The position numbers and the translations under genes are program-made. A stretch of 64,000 bases of DNA from the NCBI GenBank assembly GCA_903822175.1, contig CAIJOB010000018.1:43903-107902 (forward strand). The letters are read 5' to 3'. Below, in pieces: positions 1 to 9,021 of the stretch. This stretch comes from an uncultured Alphaproteobacteria bacterium. Lineage in GTDB: Bacteria; Pseudomonadota; Alphaproteobacteria; Caulobacterales; Caulobacteraceae. The notes beneath the pieces are model-generated. The model worked only from the letters and a program-made list of their open reading frames with translations, was not told the origin of the DNA and made no database searches. How positions within the stretch are numbered: the first letter of the stretch is position 1; the number at the start of each line of letters is the position of its first letter.

Positions 1-8
1 AAGCGGTC

Positions 9-743
9 TTATGCGAGGGGCGCCTGGCTGTTCAGGCTGGGAGATTTTATCTGAGGGTCGACAAGACAGGCTCCCCAGGTCGGGCGCAGCTCAGATATCA
101 CCCTGGCCTTGTCCTTTTCCGTCAGCGTCACGCCAAGGTCCTCGCCGGCGTGCAGCAGGGTCGCCGAGGCGAAGAACATCTGGAGATTGTCGATGCGCAA
201 TCGCCGCAGCGCCAGGACAACGCGGTCACGCTCTGCCGCCGTCAGCGCGCCCGGTCTCGGGTCGAGGGCGCCCAGATCGGTCGTATCCTGGCGCTCACGC
301 ACGTTGATGGCGCCGAGCGCGGGCACGGCGTTATAGGCCTGGGATCGATGGAGCGCTTCCTCGGCGGTCAGTCGGGTCAGGACGTCGGACGACACCATGA
401 CCTGCCACGCGTTCGTGTCCCAGGTCCGGAACGGCGGATTGTAGCCTCGGAGGAGAGGGCCGAGCGACTCGCGCGGCTGATCGGCGGCGAGCGCTGCGGT
501 GAGCGCGTCGAGCCGCGTCTCCAGGCATCCGCGCACGACGATACGCGCGTAAGCCTGGGGCAGGTCGTCGTCGTGCAGCTCGAAGCGCACGGCGGCGTCG
601 GCGTCGGCCAGCTTGTGGCGCCAGTGCAGCCATTCCACCGCCTGCTCAAAGGCGATGGCGACCAGAACGCCGATGACGATCGTGCCGATCTCCTTCAGGA
701 GCTCGCGCCCGCCGTGCCACGGCTTGGGTTTGTGGATATCCAT
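9..743 (-). CDS. membrane-anchored hypothetical protein, paralog of the upstream gene
   Basis: Unknown function, about 244 residues. A short basic N-terminus is followed by one hydrophobic segment near residues 20-36 (core IVIGVLVAIAFEQ), then a long soluble region, so it is probably an inner-membrane-anchored protein. I chose the ATG at 743 over an in-frame start at 776 because it clears the upstream stop (752-754) and is preceded by a G-rich AGGGGGCGGC leader. The upstream gene has the same layout, the same E-Q motif after the membrane segment and the same leader, so the two look like a tandem duplication in one transcript. No catalytic motif was recognised. Confidence 0.75.
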   Translation of the reverse strand: MDIHKPKPWHGGRELLKEIGTIVIGVLVAIAFEQAVEWLHWRHKLADADAAVRFELHDDDLPQAYARIVVRGCLETRLDALTAALAADQPRESLGPLLRGYNPPFRTWDTNAWQVMVSSDVLTRLTAEEALHRSQAYNAVPALGAINVRERQDTTDLGALDPRPGALTAAERDRVVLALRRLRIDNLQMFFASATLLHAGEDLGVTLTEKDKARVISELRPTWGACLVDPQIKSPSLNSQAPLA

Positions 744-751
744 GCCGCCCC

Positions 752-1426
752 CTATCCGCGCCGCAGCGGCTGGCATTCCGGCGCGCGAGACAGATCAGGC
801 AGCGGCGGCGTGGGGACACCCAGCTTTTGGGCGCGGCCGAACTGCAGCGCCGCCGAGCCGCGCCAGATTTGCTCCAGGGCTCGAAGGTGGATCGCGGAAA
901 TCCGGATCTGCGAGCGATCGGCCGGCGTAAGACGGTTGGCGTTGCCGACGATCAACTTGATGACGGACCAGTCCTGGCCGGCCATGGTGTTCCAGGACTC
1001 CGTAGCCTCCGTCCGCGAATAGTAGTCGCTGTAGCGGATGAGTTCCTTCGGCTCCATGTGGCTTACCGCGCCCGAGGCCGACAAGGCGCGCCACGCATCC
1101 AGAGGGGTTACGCGGCCGATGGGCCTTGCGAAATCGGCCACGGACGAAACACGGCGTCCGGCGTCCAGGTCCGACATCACCGCCTCCACTTCGTCGAGCC
1201 GCATGAGCACGCAGGGGCTCACGGCCAGGCGATAGGCGTAGTTGCGCCCGTCGTCGGCGATCTCAACCCGCAGGGCCGCCCGCGCGTCCTCGACCAGCCG
1301 CGCGTCATGCTGCGCCTGGACCGCCTGCTCCAGTCCGAGCGCGATCAGGATGCCCAGGACAACCGCGGCCATCTCGCGAGCGAATTCGCCCAGGCTATGC
1401 GCCGCCTTTGATTTGTGGCCGTCCAT
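752..1426 (-). CDS. membrane-anchored hypothetical protein, paralog of the downstream gene
   Basis: A 224-residue protein of unknown function with a single predicted membrane segment near residues 19-36 (VVLGILIALGLEQ) and a long charged soluble part. It resembles its downstream neighbour in architecture and in the GxLxALGxEQ-type motif, and both start codons follow a G-rich ribosome-binding leader. The 8-bp spacing to the downstream start suggests co-transcription. It diverges from the SOS-box gene starting at 1589, sharing a 162-bp intergenic region. The family is only known to me as conserved hypothetical proteins of Caulobacterales and sphingomonads. Confidence 0.75.
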   Translation of the reverse strand: MDGHKSKAAHSLGEFAREMAAVVLGILIALGLEQAVQAQHDARLVEDARAALRVEIADDGRNYAYRLAVSPCVLMRLDEVEAVMSDLDAGRRVSSVADFARPIGRVTPLDAWRALSASGAVSHMEPKELIRYSDYYSRTEATESWNTMAGQDWSVIKLIVGNANRLTPADRSQIRISAIHLRALEQIWRGSAALQFGRAQKLGVPTPPLPDLSRAPECQPLRRG

Positions 1427-1567
1427 GCCGCCCCCCGGCGATCAAGCTTGACCACATGCTAAGCGGACTCGCCGAAGGTCCGCTATGGGTCGAGAGCGGA
1501 CAATCGGCGCGCCCGGAAGCGAACATCGATGGGTGTCGGCCCCCAGTCTTGACTCCGAGGCCATGAT

Positions 1568-1582
1568 GTTCTACTTTTGTTC
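1568..1582 (+). promoter_or_regulatory. candidate LexA (SOS) box
   Basis: GTTC at 1568-1571, a 7-bp spacer TACTTTT, then GTTC at 1579-1582 match the alphaproteobacterial LexA recognition sequence GTTC-N7-GTTC exactly. The second half-site ends 6 bp before the ATG at 1589, so LexA bound here would cover the promoter/start region. This position suits a leaderless or very short-leader transcript, which is common in Caulobacterales. The match is seen directly; regulation is inferred. Confidence 0.6.
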
Positions 1583-1588
1583 TCAACC

Positions 1589-2215
1589 ATGACCGCCACC
1601 GATCCCCGCAGCCGACAACTCTCCGAGATGGCCGAGTGCGCCTATCGGCTGGGCATGGCGTTCGGTGCGGCCACCGAGAAGGTGCAGGGCACGGACGGCT
1701 GGCTCGCCTACTTCAACGCCTTCGACCGCTGCTTCTTCGCCGTGCGGGTCGCCACCGCGCTGCAACTGCGTCTGGACCGGACGCTGGCGGAGCCGCGCGA
1801 GGCCGCCACGGACCGCGAGGCCCTGATCGACCACCCCGATCCGCCCGAAGCCTCGGATGCTGAAACAGACGGCCGTGACCGCGATCGGGGCTACGACGAA
1901 CGTGACCGGGACCGCGAGACCGAACGCGCCAGCCTGCCGATCCTGCTGCGGACGCTGGAGAGCGTCGCCGCCGACGCGGAGACGCTGCCGGACGCCGAAC
2001 CCGCTGAACTCCTCACCCTGCGCGAACTGATCGCCCACGCGAAGGCCGCACCCTCGCCTCACGCCTCGGAGACCACTCAGAGCCTGCGATCCCGGCTCAC
2101 CGGGTCCGGCGCCGCCCTTGCGCCTGCCGCAAGGCCACAGTCGGGGCCACACCTGGCCTCCAACGTCGGCCAGCTTATGGCCGCCCGCCGCGCCACCGGC
2201 CCGCCGCGCCGCTGA
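1589..2215 (+). CDS. hypothetical protein, candidate SOS-regulated gene
   Basis: A 208-residue soluble protein not recognised by family. The first 80 residues look helical and well ordered (AYRLGMAF, WLAYFNAFDRCFFAVRVA). The middle is very charged and repetitive in Arg-Asp (RDRDRGYDERDRDRE), and the C-terminus is Ala/Pro-rich and probably disordered. The ATG at 1589 is preferred to the in-frame TTG at 1577, which lies inside the SOS box. It stands alone, divergent from the paralog pair and followed by an inverted repeat. The SOS box suggests DNA-damage induction, but nothing in the protein itself shows a repair activity. Confidence 0.7.
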   Translation: MTATDPRSRQLSEMAECAYRLGMAFGAATEKVQGTDGWLAYFNAFDRCFFAVRVATALQLRLDRTLAEPREAATDREALIDHPDPPEASDAETDGRDRDRGYDERDRDRETERASLPILLRTLESVAADAETLPDAEPAELLTLRELIAHAKAAPSPHASETTQSLRSRLTGSGAALAPAARPQSGPHLASNVGQLMAARRATGPPRR

Positions 2216-2234
2216 ATGGTGAAACCGCCGCTTC

Positions 2235-2306
2235 AAACCGCAGAGATCGCAGAGATACGCCGAGATCGGTCCGATCATCGGCCACCTCCGCGCATCTCCG
2301 CGGTTT
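2235..2306. repeat. imperfect inverted repeat in intergenic region
   Basis: Arms AAACCGCAGAGATCGC (from 2235) and its near-complement GCATCTCCGCGGTTT (ending 2305) bracket a short spacer with further AGAGAT repeats. It sits between a plus-strand gene end (2215) and a minus-strand gene end (2373), so it could act as a bidirectional terminator or be a REP-like repeat. No strong T-run follows either arm. Confidence 0.45.
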
Positions 2307-2372
2307 AGACTTCGTCCCCCGCGTCCCTTGAGATCCGCCTAATCCTTGAGGGCCCCGCGACAGCGGGGAGGC

Positions 2373-2885
2373 TCAGACGTGCCCGGTCTTCATCGCCTGG
2401 TCGAGGCAGATGGCGAGCGAGATGCAGGCCGCCGCGGTGATCGCGGTCGAGAGCCTGGGATAGCGGGCGGGTACGTCGGGCGCCTGGTGGTCGAACAGCC
2501 ACTGGGCCAGGAAGGCGGCGATGCATCCACCGATCACCCAGCCGTCCGGGATGCGATGCCTTGAGAACAGGATCGTCCAGGCCACCACCGGCGACAGCAC
2601 CGAGATGATCAGGCGGAGCGGCCTCGGCTCCGGCCGTCCGCTTTCCAGGCCCCAGCGGACGCCGCCCAGAAAGGCCAGCACGCACCCCGACCAGTTGAGG
2701 ATCACTGTCAGCGCCGGCCGGGCCACGTCAGCGGCGCCCCAGCCGTAAGCGATCGCGGCGATCGGAAATGGCGCGAGCGTGCTGAGCGCGATGATCCACA
2801 GCGCCGGCGGAATGGCGCCGTACTTTGCTGAAGGCCCGGACTTGCCTGAAGGAGGTGGGGCTGAAGCGTGCGGTTGGTCCGTCAC
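2373..2885 (-). CDS. DUF3429 family integral membrane protein
   Basis: A 170-residue membrane protein with about five hydrophobic segments after a Pro/Ser-rich N-terminal tail. PPALWIIALSTLAPFPIAA followed by FLGGVRWGLE is the signature pattern of the DUF3429 family, whose function is unknown. The start is a GTG at 2885, three bases after the stop of the TIGR02186-type gene, so it is probably the last gene of the podJ-TSUP-TIGR02186-DUF3429 run. Family assignment is good; function cannot be inferred. Confidence 0.85.
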   Translation of the reverse strand: MTDQPHASAPPPSGKSGPSAKYGAIPPALWIIALSTLAPFPIAAIAYGWGAADVARPALTVILNWSGCVLAFLGGVRWGLESGRPEPRPLRLIISVLSPVVAWTILFSRHRIPDGWVIGGCIAAFLAQWLFDHQAPDVPARYPRLSTAITAAACISLAICLDQAMKTGHV

Positions 2886-2888
2886 CGA

Positions 2889-3656
2889 TCAGTCTCTCCG
2901 AAACGCCGAAGACGCCGCCCAGCCGGCGCAGAGCGCAAAGGCCATGGCCGCCAGACCATAGGACCATGGCCTGCGGTGGGCCCAAAGGTAAAGGCCGCGC
3001 TCGACGCCGACCTTCTCCACCGTCAGCTCGCGGTCCTTCTCGGCGACCAGCTGGTGGTCCTGGAACAGCAGGATGCGCACCTTGTACTGGCCGATCGGCG
3101 CCTCGGCCGGCAGCGGGATCTCGGCGCGGAACAGGCCCTTGTCGACGAAGCGCACGCCATGCTCGTTCACGTCATACAGGTGGTCGGCTTCCCTCAGCCG
3201 CACCACGGCCCGCTGCCAGTCGAGGTAGTCGGCGCCCAGGCTGGAAACCACCACATCGCGGACGCCGTAGCGGGTCTCGGTCTTCTGCTCGGCCGGCGCG
3301 TTCATCGCCAGATGGTCGACCCCGGCCTGCAGCCGCCGCAGTTCCCCAAAGCGGGCGATGTCGTCCAGCGGCTTGGTCGAGGCGGCGATGTAAAAGCCCG
3401 GCGCGCCCTGAAAGACCACCGGGCGGCTGTTGATCCACAGGCCCGCGATCTTCGACTTCTTGGCGATGCGCACCGGCTGGTCGGGGCCGCGCACGATGAC
3501 GATCACGTCGCTCGGCCGCGCGGCCAGGTCGAAGACCGCGCCATAGAGCACGATCTGATCGCCGCGGAAGTCGGAGTTGACCCGGACATTGGTCTCGGTG
3601 AGCGCGGCCGAGATCCCGGCATGTCCGAGGTTTGGCGGTGGCGGGCTCGGCGCCAT
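2889..3656 (-). CDS. TIGR02186-type transmembrane protein
   Basis: A 255-residue protein with a conserved beta-rich soluble region (DQIVLYGAVFD, VIVIVRGP, KKSKIAGLWIN) and one C-terminal membrane segment near residues 230-248, as in the alphaproteobacterial TIGR02186 family. That family is commonly encoded next to TSUP permeases and may work with them at the membrane. The ATG at 3656 overlaps the TSUP stop codon as TGATG, indicating translational coupling, and gives the family's usual length. The open frame extends much further upstream, but that part is the shadow of the TSUP gene. No obvious signal peptide is visible at this start, which is odd for a probably periplasmic domain. Confidence 0.8.
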   Translation of the reverse strand: MAPSPPPPNLGHAGISAALTETNVRVNSDFRGDQIVLYGAVFDLAARPSDVIVIVRGPDQPVRIAKKSKIAGLWINSRPVVFQGAPGFYIAASTKPLDDIARFGELRRLQAGVDHLAMNAPAEQKTETRYGVRDVVVSSLGADYLDWQRAVVRLREADHLYDVNEHGVRFVDKGLFRAEIPLPAEAPIGQYKVRILLFQDHQLVAEKDRELTVEKVGVERGLYLWAHRRPWSYGLAAMAFALCAGWAASSAFRRD

Positions 3657-4576
3657 CAACCGTTCCCCGACATCAGCACGAAGGGCTCGTGCGGCGTGAA
3701 GAATAGCCCAAGGCCCATGCGCAGGCCGACCAGCAGCACGATCAGCGCCAGCAGCGCGCGCAGTTCCTCCGCCCGGAAACGCGACGAGGCTCGTGCCCCC
3801 AGCTGAGCGCCCAGGACGCCTCCGACCAGCAACAGGGTCGCCAGCAGGATATCCACCGTCTGGTTGCGCCCGGCCTGCAGCACGCCGGTCAGCGCGGTGG
3901 TGATAATGATCTGGAACAGGCTGGTGCCGACCACGACGCTGGCCGGCATGCGCAGGATGTAGACCATCGCCGGCACCAGCACGAAGCCGCCGCCAACCCC
4001 CATGATCGCCGACAGCACGCCGACGAAGGCGCCCAGCGCGATCGGCGGAATGACGCTGATATAGAGCCGCGAGCGAGGGAACCGCATCTTCAGGGGCAGG
4101 CCGTAGAGCCACGGCGGCCTGCGGTCGCGGCGGGGTGGCGCGGGCAGGTTGCGCCGCCGCCGCAGGATCGCGCCCACCGACTCCCAGAACATCAGCCCGC
4201 CGATGATGCCGAGGAAGATCAGGTAGGAGAGCGCCACGACCAGGTCGGCCTGGCCCAGCAGGCGCAGCCAGCGGAACAGCTCGACGCCCACCACCGAGCC
4301 CACCGCGCCGCCCGCCGCCAGCACCCCTCCCATGCGGAAATCCACCGCCCGCTTGCGGCCGTAGGACAGCACGCTCGACATGGAGGAGGCCGCCACATGG
4401 TTCGACATGCTGGCCACGGCGACGGCCGGCGGGATGCCGAGGAACACCAGCACCGGCGTCATCAGGAAGCCGCCGCCGATGCCGAACATGCCGGAGATGA
4501 AGCCCACCAGGGCGCCCAGCGCTATCAGCAGCGGCGCATTCACCGACACCTCGGCGATGGGGAGGTAGATGTCCAA
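3656..4576 (-). CDS. TSUP (TauE/SafE) family sulfite/sulfonate exporter-like permease
   Basis: A 306-residue polytopic membrane protein with the duplicated TauE/SafE pattern: GFISGMFGIGGGFLMTPVLVFLGIPP near residues 23-50 and LSAIMGVGGGFVLVPAMVY in the second half. Family members export or import sulfur-containing anions such as sulfite, taurine or sulfoacetate; the substrate cannot be told here. The start is a TTG at 4576, chosen because family members typically begin just before YLPIAE-SVN, which is seen here at residues 4-12. It follows podJ by 35 bp and is coupled to the TIGR02186-type gene by a one-base overlap. Confidence 0.88.
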   Translation of the reverse strand: MDIYLPIAEVSVNAPLLIALGALVGFISGMFGIGGGFLMTPVLVFLGIPPAVAVASMSNHVAASSMSSVLSYGRKRAVDFRMGGVLAAGGAVGSVVGVELFRWLRLLGQADLVVALSYLIFLGIIGGLMFWESVGAILRRRRNLPAPPRRDRRPPWLYGLPLKMRFPRSRLYISVIPPIALGAFVGVLSAIMGVGGGFVLVPAMVYILRMPASVVVGTSLFQIIITTALTGVLQAGRNQTVDILLATLLLVGGVLGAQLGARASSRFRAEELRALLALIVLLVGLRMGLGLFFTPHEPFVLMSGNG

Positions 4577-4611
4577 GCTTCAAAGCCCCGGTAGGCCGGG
4601 CCGAACTCGGC

Positions 4612-7409
4612 TCAACGGTTGAAGACGGAGAGCCGCGAAACGGTGACGGGATCGAGTGTGCCGGTGGCGGCCAGACCCTGATCGCGCTGATAGGCGGTGA
4701 CCGCAAGCTTCAGGTCGCGTGAATTGGTCCCGTCGGGACGGCCCTTGTAGTAGCCGAGCCGGCCAAGCACCTTCTGCGCCGAGACCAAGGAGGGGGCGTA
4801 GGCTGTGGCCTGGACCGTCGGCGCGGCGCCGGCGGGCTCGAAGGCGTCGGCCTGGTGTTCGGCCTGGGCCAGCTGGGCGGCGGGCAGTTTGCCCTCGATG
4901 TCCATGGCGCCGGCGCGGGCGCCGGCATCGCCGGAATTGGCGGCGATGGTGAACCACTTGTAGGCCTGGGCGAGGTCGCGCGGCACGCCGGAGCCCGACT
5001 GATAGAGCAGGCCCAGATTGTACTGCGAATCCACGACGCCATGCTCGGCGGCGTTCTTGAACCACCGCGCCGCCGCCGCCGTGTCGGCCGGCCCGCCTTC
5101 GCCGCGGAAATAGTAGAGCGCCACATTGTGCATGGCGGTCGGGTCGCCGCCCTCCGCGGCGCGCAGCGCCCAGCGCCGGGCCTCGCCCAGATTGGTCGTC
5201 ACGCCGGCCTGGCCGGTCTCATAGAGGTGGGCGAGGAACATCTGCGCCGGCGCATTGCCGCCATCGGCGATCGTCTTCAGCCTGGCCAACGCGCCCGGCT
5301 CCTTGCGTCCCACGGCGGCGGCGGTCTTGAGGTAGTCGGCGTCGGCGGATTGAACCTGCGGCGGCGCGGCCTCGGCGGCCGGCGCGGCGGGGATCGAGCG
5401 GCTCTCCGGCGTGGCGGCAATCGTCGGTCCGGCCGCATCGGGGGCAAGCGCGACGGCGGCCCGCGGGGTCGCCTCGAACGGCTGCAGCACGCGCGCGCCG
5501 GTCGGGCCTTCCATCAGCACCACGCCCGCGGCGCCGACACTGAGGAACGCGGCCCCACCGGCCACCATCAGCGCGGTCTGCCAGGTCGAGGGCGGCCGCG
5601 CCTTGAGCGTGCGGAACAGGCCGCCGGCGCGCAGGCCGCGCGAGCGGCGGTCCGGGGCGTGCAGGATCCTGGGCTTCGGCGCGGCGGCGGCGGCCCGGGC
5701 GGCGGCGCGCGCCTGCTCGATCACCTCGCGGGTCGAAAGCTGCGGCGAGACCTCCACCGGCGCCGGCTCCTCAGCCGAGGCCTCGGCGGTCGGGGGCGCC
5801 GCCTCCAGTTGCTCGTCCTCGTCGCGTTCGGCCAGGGGCGCGAAGGCGTCGACCGGGGCGAAGGCGTCGACGTGGGCGAAGTCTTCCTCGCCGAACGCCG
5901 GATTGCTGGGGTCCAGCGCCGGCTGGCTGACCGGCTCGGCGCGCGAGAACAGCTCGGCCCCGAACACCAGCGGGGCGGCCGGCAGCTCGTTCTCGGCGTC
6001 TTCCGAGCGCGGCGGCGCCGACGTCTCGTGGGCCGCGCCGATCAGCGGGTCAGCGTCGAGCCGCGCGCTGGCGTCGGCCAGCAGCTTGGCGGTGCGTTCC
6101 TCGCTCTGGCGGATGCGTTCGGCCAGGTCGCTGGTGGCCCGCTCGTGGCGTTGCTCGATGCGCTCGGTGACCTTGGCGACCTGCTCGCCGACGTCGTCGA
6201 TGGCCTGGGCCGCGCGGCGTTCGGACTGGATGATGCGGTCGGTGAGCCGCTCGGTGATCGCGCCGATCTCCGCGCCCAGCCGCTCCAGCGCCTCGGCGTG
6301 CAGCTGGTCGGTGCGGCCCAGGCGGTTTTCGACGGCGCCGGCGATGCGGGCGATCTCGCCACCCACCTGCTCGATGGCCTCGGCGCTACGCTGCTCGGTG
6401 CTCTGGACCCGGCGGTTCAGGGTCTCGGCCATGGTCAGGACTTCGCGCCCCATGTGCTCGATGGCGCGGGCCGAGCGCTGGTCGGCCTGGGCGATCTGCT
6501 CGGCCATTTCGCCCAGCCGGGCCTCGACCTGCGTCCCGCCGGTAGCGGCCAGCCGGTCGGCGATCTCGGTGCGCGCGTCCTCAACGCGGCGGCTGAGCTG
6601 GTCGGCCAGCGAGGTCAGCCGGCTGTCCATATCGCCGCGCACGCTGCCGTCGGCCGCGTACATCCGCTGATCGAGCTGGGCGAGGCTGTCGCGCAGGCTC
6701 TCCAGCGCGTCCCCGGTGCGGGCCTCGGCGTCGGCCAGCCGCTGGCCCATTTGCGAGACCACCTGGTCGATCAACCCAGCCGGATCCTCGCCGGCCTCGG
6801 CCTTGGCCAGGCGGGCCTCAAGCTCGGCCAGGGTGGCGCGGCTGCGCGCCTCGCCGTCGGCGATCTGGCCGCCGACCCGGGTGACCTGTTCCTCGATGAT
6901 CTTCAGAGCTTCTGCGGAGCGCGGACCGGAGACCTCGGTCTCCATCCAGCGCATGCGGTCCGACGCCCGCGCCTGCTCGGCGGCCAGCTGTTCGGCGGCG
7001 GCGTCGAAGCGGGTGGCGACCGCCATGTGCTCGCGCTCGGCGGTCTCGATGCGCGCCATGGCGTGGCGCACGGAATGCTCGACGCCGGAGATGGCCAGGC
7101 CCGTGCGGGTCTCGGACGCCTCGATGCGATCGGTCAGGCGGTCCAGGGCGAACGCGATCCGCCCCAACTCGTCTGGTCTCGCATTGAAGGTCGGCGACGG
7201 CATGAACGACTTCAAGGGCTCGACCGCGGCCCGGAGCGGCCGCGCGTTGAAATGCTCCTCGGAGGTGACGTCCTCCGGCATGTCATCTTCTAGAATAACT
7301 CGGTTAAGCCATTCCCCAGAGTCATGCCGGAACGCCGCGCAAGCTCCTTGGCGACCTCACGGGCCTTGGGATCGATCCCTTTGACGCTCCAGGGCGCCGC
7401 AGCAGTCAT
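4612..7409 (-). CDS. podJ: polar localisation factor PodJ, frameshifted near the N-terminus
   Basis: PodJ is a membrane scaffold that organises one cell pole (pili, holdfast, PleC in Caulobacter). The main frame (4612-7281, 889 residues) has a long Ala/Glu/Arg coiled coil, an acidic Pro-rich linker, one membrane helix (coding 5515-5585), Sel1-like repeats (AMHNVALYYFRGEG, DSQYNLGLLYQSGSGV) and a C-terminal peptidoglycan-binding repeat. The missing N-terminus lies upstream in another frame: ATG at 7409 after an AGGAGGGG ribosome-binding site encodes PWSVKGIDPKAREVAK and RRSGMTLG, then reads out to a stop at 7290-7292. Adding one G in the G-run at 7314-7317 restores GMTLGEWLN and joins both parts into about 932 residues, close to Caulobacter PodJ. 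A GANTC methylation site (7411-7415) abuts the start. Confidence 0.85.
7314..7317 (-). other. frameshift site in podJ (G-run, one base short)
   Basis: The coding strand reads CTGGGGAATGGCTTAACC. With four G the frame gives LGNGLTELF and a stop; with five G it gives LGEWLNRVILEDD and continues directly into the main PodJ frame. The restored GEWLN motif is the conserved one for this N-terminal domain. Either a real one-base deletion (phase-variable-like homopolymer) or a sequencing error in a short homopolymer. Confidence 0.8.
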
Positions 7410-7574
7410 CGAATCGCCCCTCCTGGACGGAGCTACGCTAGCACCGTCTCTTGGGGTGTAAACGAAAGGCTAACGCTAGATGTAGTGGTTGCTGGACCGT
7501 AGCTGTGGACGGATCGGTCCGCCGCGGGGCGCCGGCTTACATTTCGCGGGCTCTCCTGCGATACGGCGTCGCAC

Positions 7575-7778
7575 ATGGATCTGACGCTGACTTTGGAGCT
7601 CGCCGCGGGCTTTTTCGCTGTCGCGGCCCTCGCCGCATGGCGGGGCGCGCGACCGCCCAACCCGCACAAGGGACCCCGCCTGATGCCCTGGCGGTTCCTC
7701 ATGCTGCTGGCGGCCGCGACCCTGATCTTCGTGCTCGGCCACGCCGTCCACCTGTTGACGTCAGGTGGGCAGGACTAG
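7575..7778 (+). CDS. small two-helix membrane protein
   Basis: A 67-residue protein with two hydrophobic segments (about residues 6-22 and 42-62) separated by a Pro/Lys-rich loop (PPNPHKGPRLMPWR). The second half, PWRFLMLLAAATLIFVLGHA, resembles a conserved small-membrane-protein family in alphaproteobacteria. The ribosome-binding site is weak. It is convergent with the aminotransferase gene, the two stop codons lying about 14 bp apart. Function unknown. Confidence 0.65.
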   Translation: MDLTLTLELAAGFFAVAALAAWRGARPPNPHKGPRLMPWRFLMLLAAATLIFVLGHAVHLLTSGGQD

Positions 7779-7791
7779 GCGCGGAACGCTC

Positions 7792-9021
7792 CTAGGACAG
7801 GAACGTCTTGCCGCCGGTGCCGGTGATCTTCGCGGGATCTTTCAGATCGGCGTTGGAGGCGACCACAGGCGCGTCCATCACCTTCTTGAAGGCGGTGCGG
7901 AACGAAGCCATGTCCTGCGGCGAGCCCACCGAGATGCGCACCGCGTTGGGCCACACTGGCCAGATGCGGCCGATGTAGACCTTCTCCTTCTGCATCCCGG
8001 CGATCACCGTGTGCGCGGGGCGCCCGGTGTCGATCATGAAGCAGTTGGAGACCGAGGTGCCGATCGGCTTGTAGCCATTGGACTTCAGCCAGGCGAGCGT
8101 CTCGACGCGGCTGTCGGCGATCCACTTCTTGCGGGTCGGGATCAGGTCCTTGTCGGCCAGGGATGCGCGAGCGGCGACCAGCGCCGTCACCGGCATGGCG
8201 TTCTGGTAGTAGGGCGTCAGCTTGTCGAGGATGTCCGGGCGGGCGATCGCCACCCCGCAGCGGATGCCGGCCATGCCGTAGATCTTCGAGAACGTCCGCA
8301 GGATCATGATGTCCTTGCCCGCGGCCACCTGGTCGACCACCGACTGCTCGTCGGACAGGTGGATGTAGGCCTCGTCGACCAGCAGGATCGAACCCTTGGG
8401 CTTGTTCTCCAGCGCCCAGAGAATCTCCTCGCGCGGCGTGATGGTGCCGGTCGGGTTGTTCGGATTGACGATGTAGATCAGGCCGGCATTCGGGTCGGCG
8501 GCGACCATCGCCTTGACGTCGTGCGAGTGGCTCTTGGTCAGCGGCACCTTCTTGACCGGCGCCTTGGAGATCTGCGCCGCCATATTGGCCGATTCATAGG
8601 ACGGGTCGGCCATGACCAGGCCTTTGCTCGGCGAGGTGAAGGCCAGGGTCGTGTAGTGCAGCGGCTCCGACGAGCCGGCGTAGAAGGCGACATTCTCCGG
8701 CTTCAGGCCGTGCAAGGCGGCGTATTCGTCGGTGAGCGCGCTGAGCTCGCCCATCCGGTCGTAGCGGCCGCCCAGCGGCAGGATCTTGGTGATCGCCTCG
8801 CAGGCCGCCTTGCAGGGGCCGAGCGGGTTTTCGTTGGCGTTGATGATCACCGCGTCCGGCGGCAGCACGCCCATCATCTGCGACGCCAGCTTGGCGTGGG
8901 CCATCTCGGCCTCGCCGAGAATCGGGATCGCGGTCGCCACGGCGGTGGCGAACAGGAATGAGCGCCGGCCCATCAGCGGTTGATCGGCGGCCGTTTCGGT
9001 CTCGGTGCGGGCTTCGCTCAT
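7792..9021 (-). CDS. Tat-exported PLP-dependent aminotransferase (histidinol-phosphate aminotransferase-like)
   Basis: A fold-type I aminotransferase of about 409 residues related to HisC/CobD. It carries the N-terminal NANENPLGP pattern, VNPNNPTGT, VDEAYIHL and the Schiff-base lysine in RTFSKIYGMAGIRCG near residue 245. Residues 18-45 contain a twin-arginine motif (GRRSFLF) followed by a hydrophobic stretch and an AHA cleavage-like site, so the folded, PLP-loaded enzyme is probably sent to the periplasm by Tat. ATG at 9021 is chosen over an in-frame start at 9093 because it follows AGAGGGG and puts the RR near the N-terminus. Being exported, it is unlikely to be the biosynthetic HisC. Confidence 0.85.
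   Translation of the reverse strand: MSEARTETETAADQPLMGRRSFLFATAVATAIPILGEAEMAHAKLASQMMGVLPPDAVIINANENPLGPCKAACEAITKILPLGGRYDRMGELSALTDEYAALHGLKPENVAFYAGSSEPLHYTTLAFTSPSKGLVMADPSYESANMAAQISKAPVKKVPLTKSHSHDVKAMVAADPNAGLIYIVNPNNPTGTITPREEILWALENKPKGSILLVDEAYIHLSDEQSVVDQVAAGKDIMILRTFSKIYGMAGIRCGVAIARPDILDKLTPYYQNAMPVTALVAARASLADKDLIPTRKKWIADSRVETLAWLKSNGYKPIGTSVSNCFMIDTGRPAHTVIAGMQKEKVYIGRIWPVWPNAVRISVGSPQDMASFRTAFKKVMDAPVVASNADLKDPAKITGTGGKTFLS

Noticed and set aside
4855..7293. 812-residue plus-strand open frame opposite podJ
   Set aside because: It mirrors the podJ coding sequence and its translation is Gly/Arg/Leu-rich without domains; long antisense frames are expected in GC-rich DNA.
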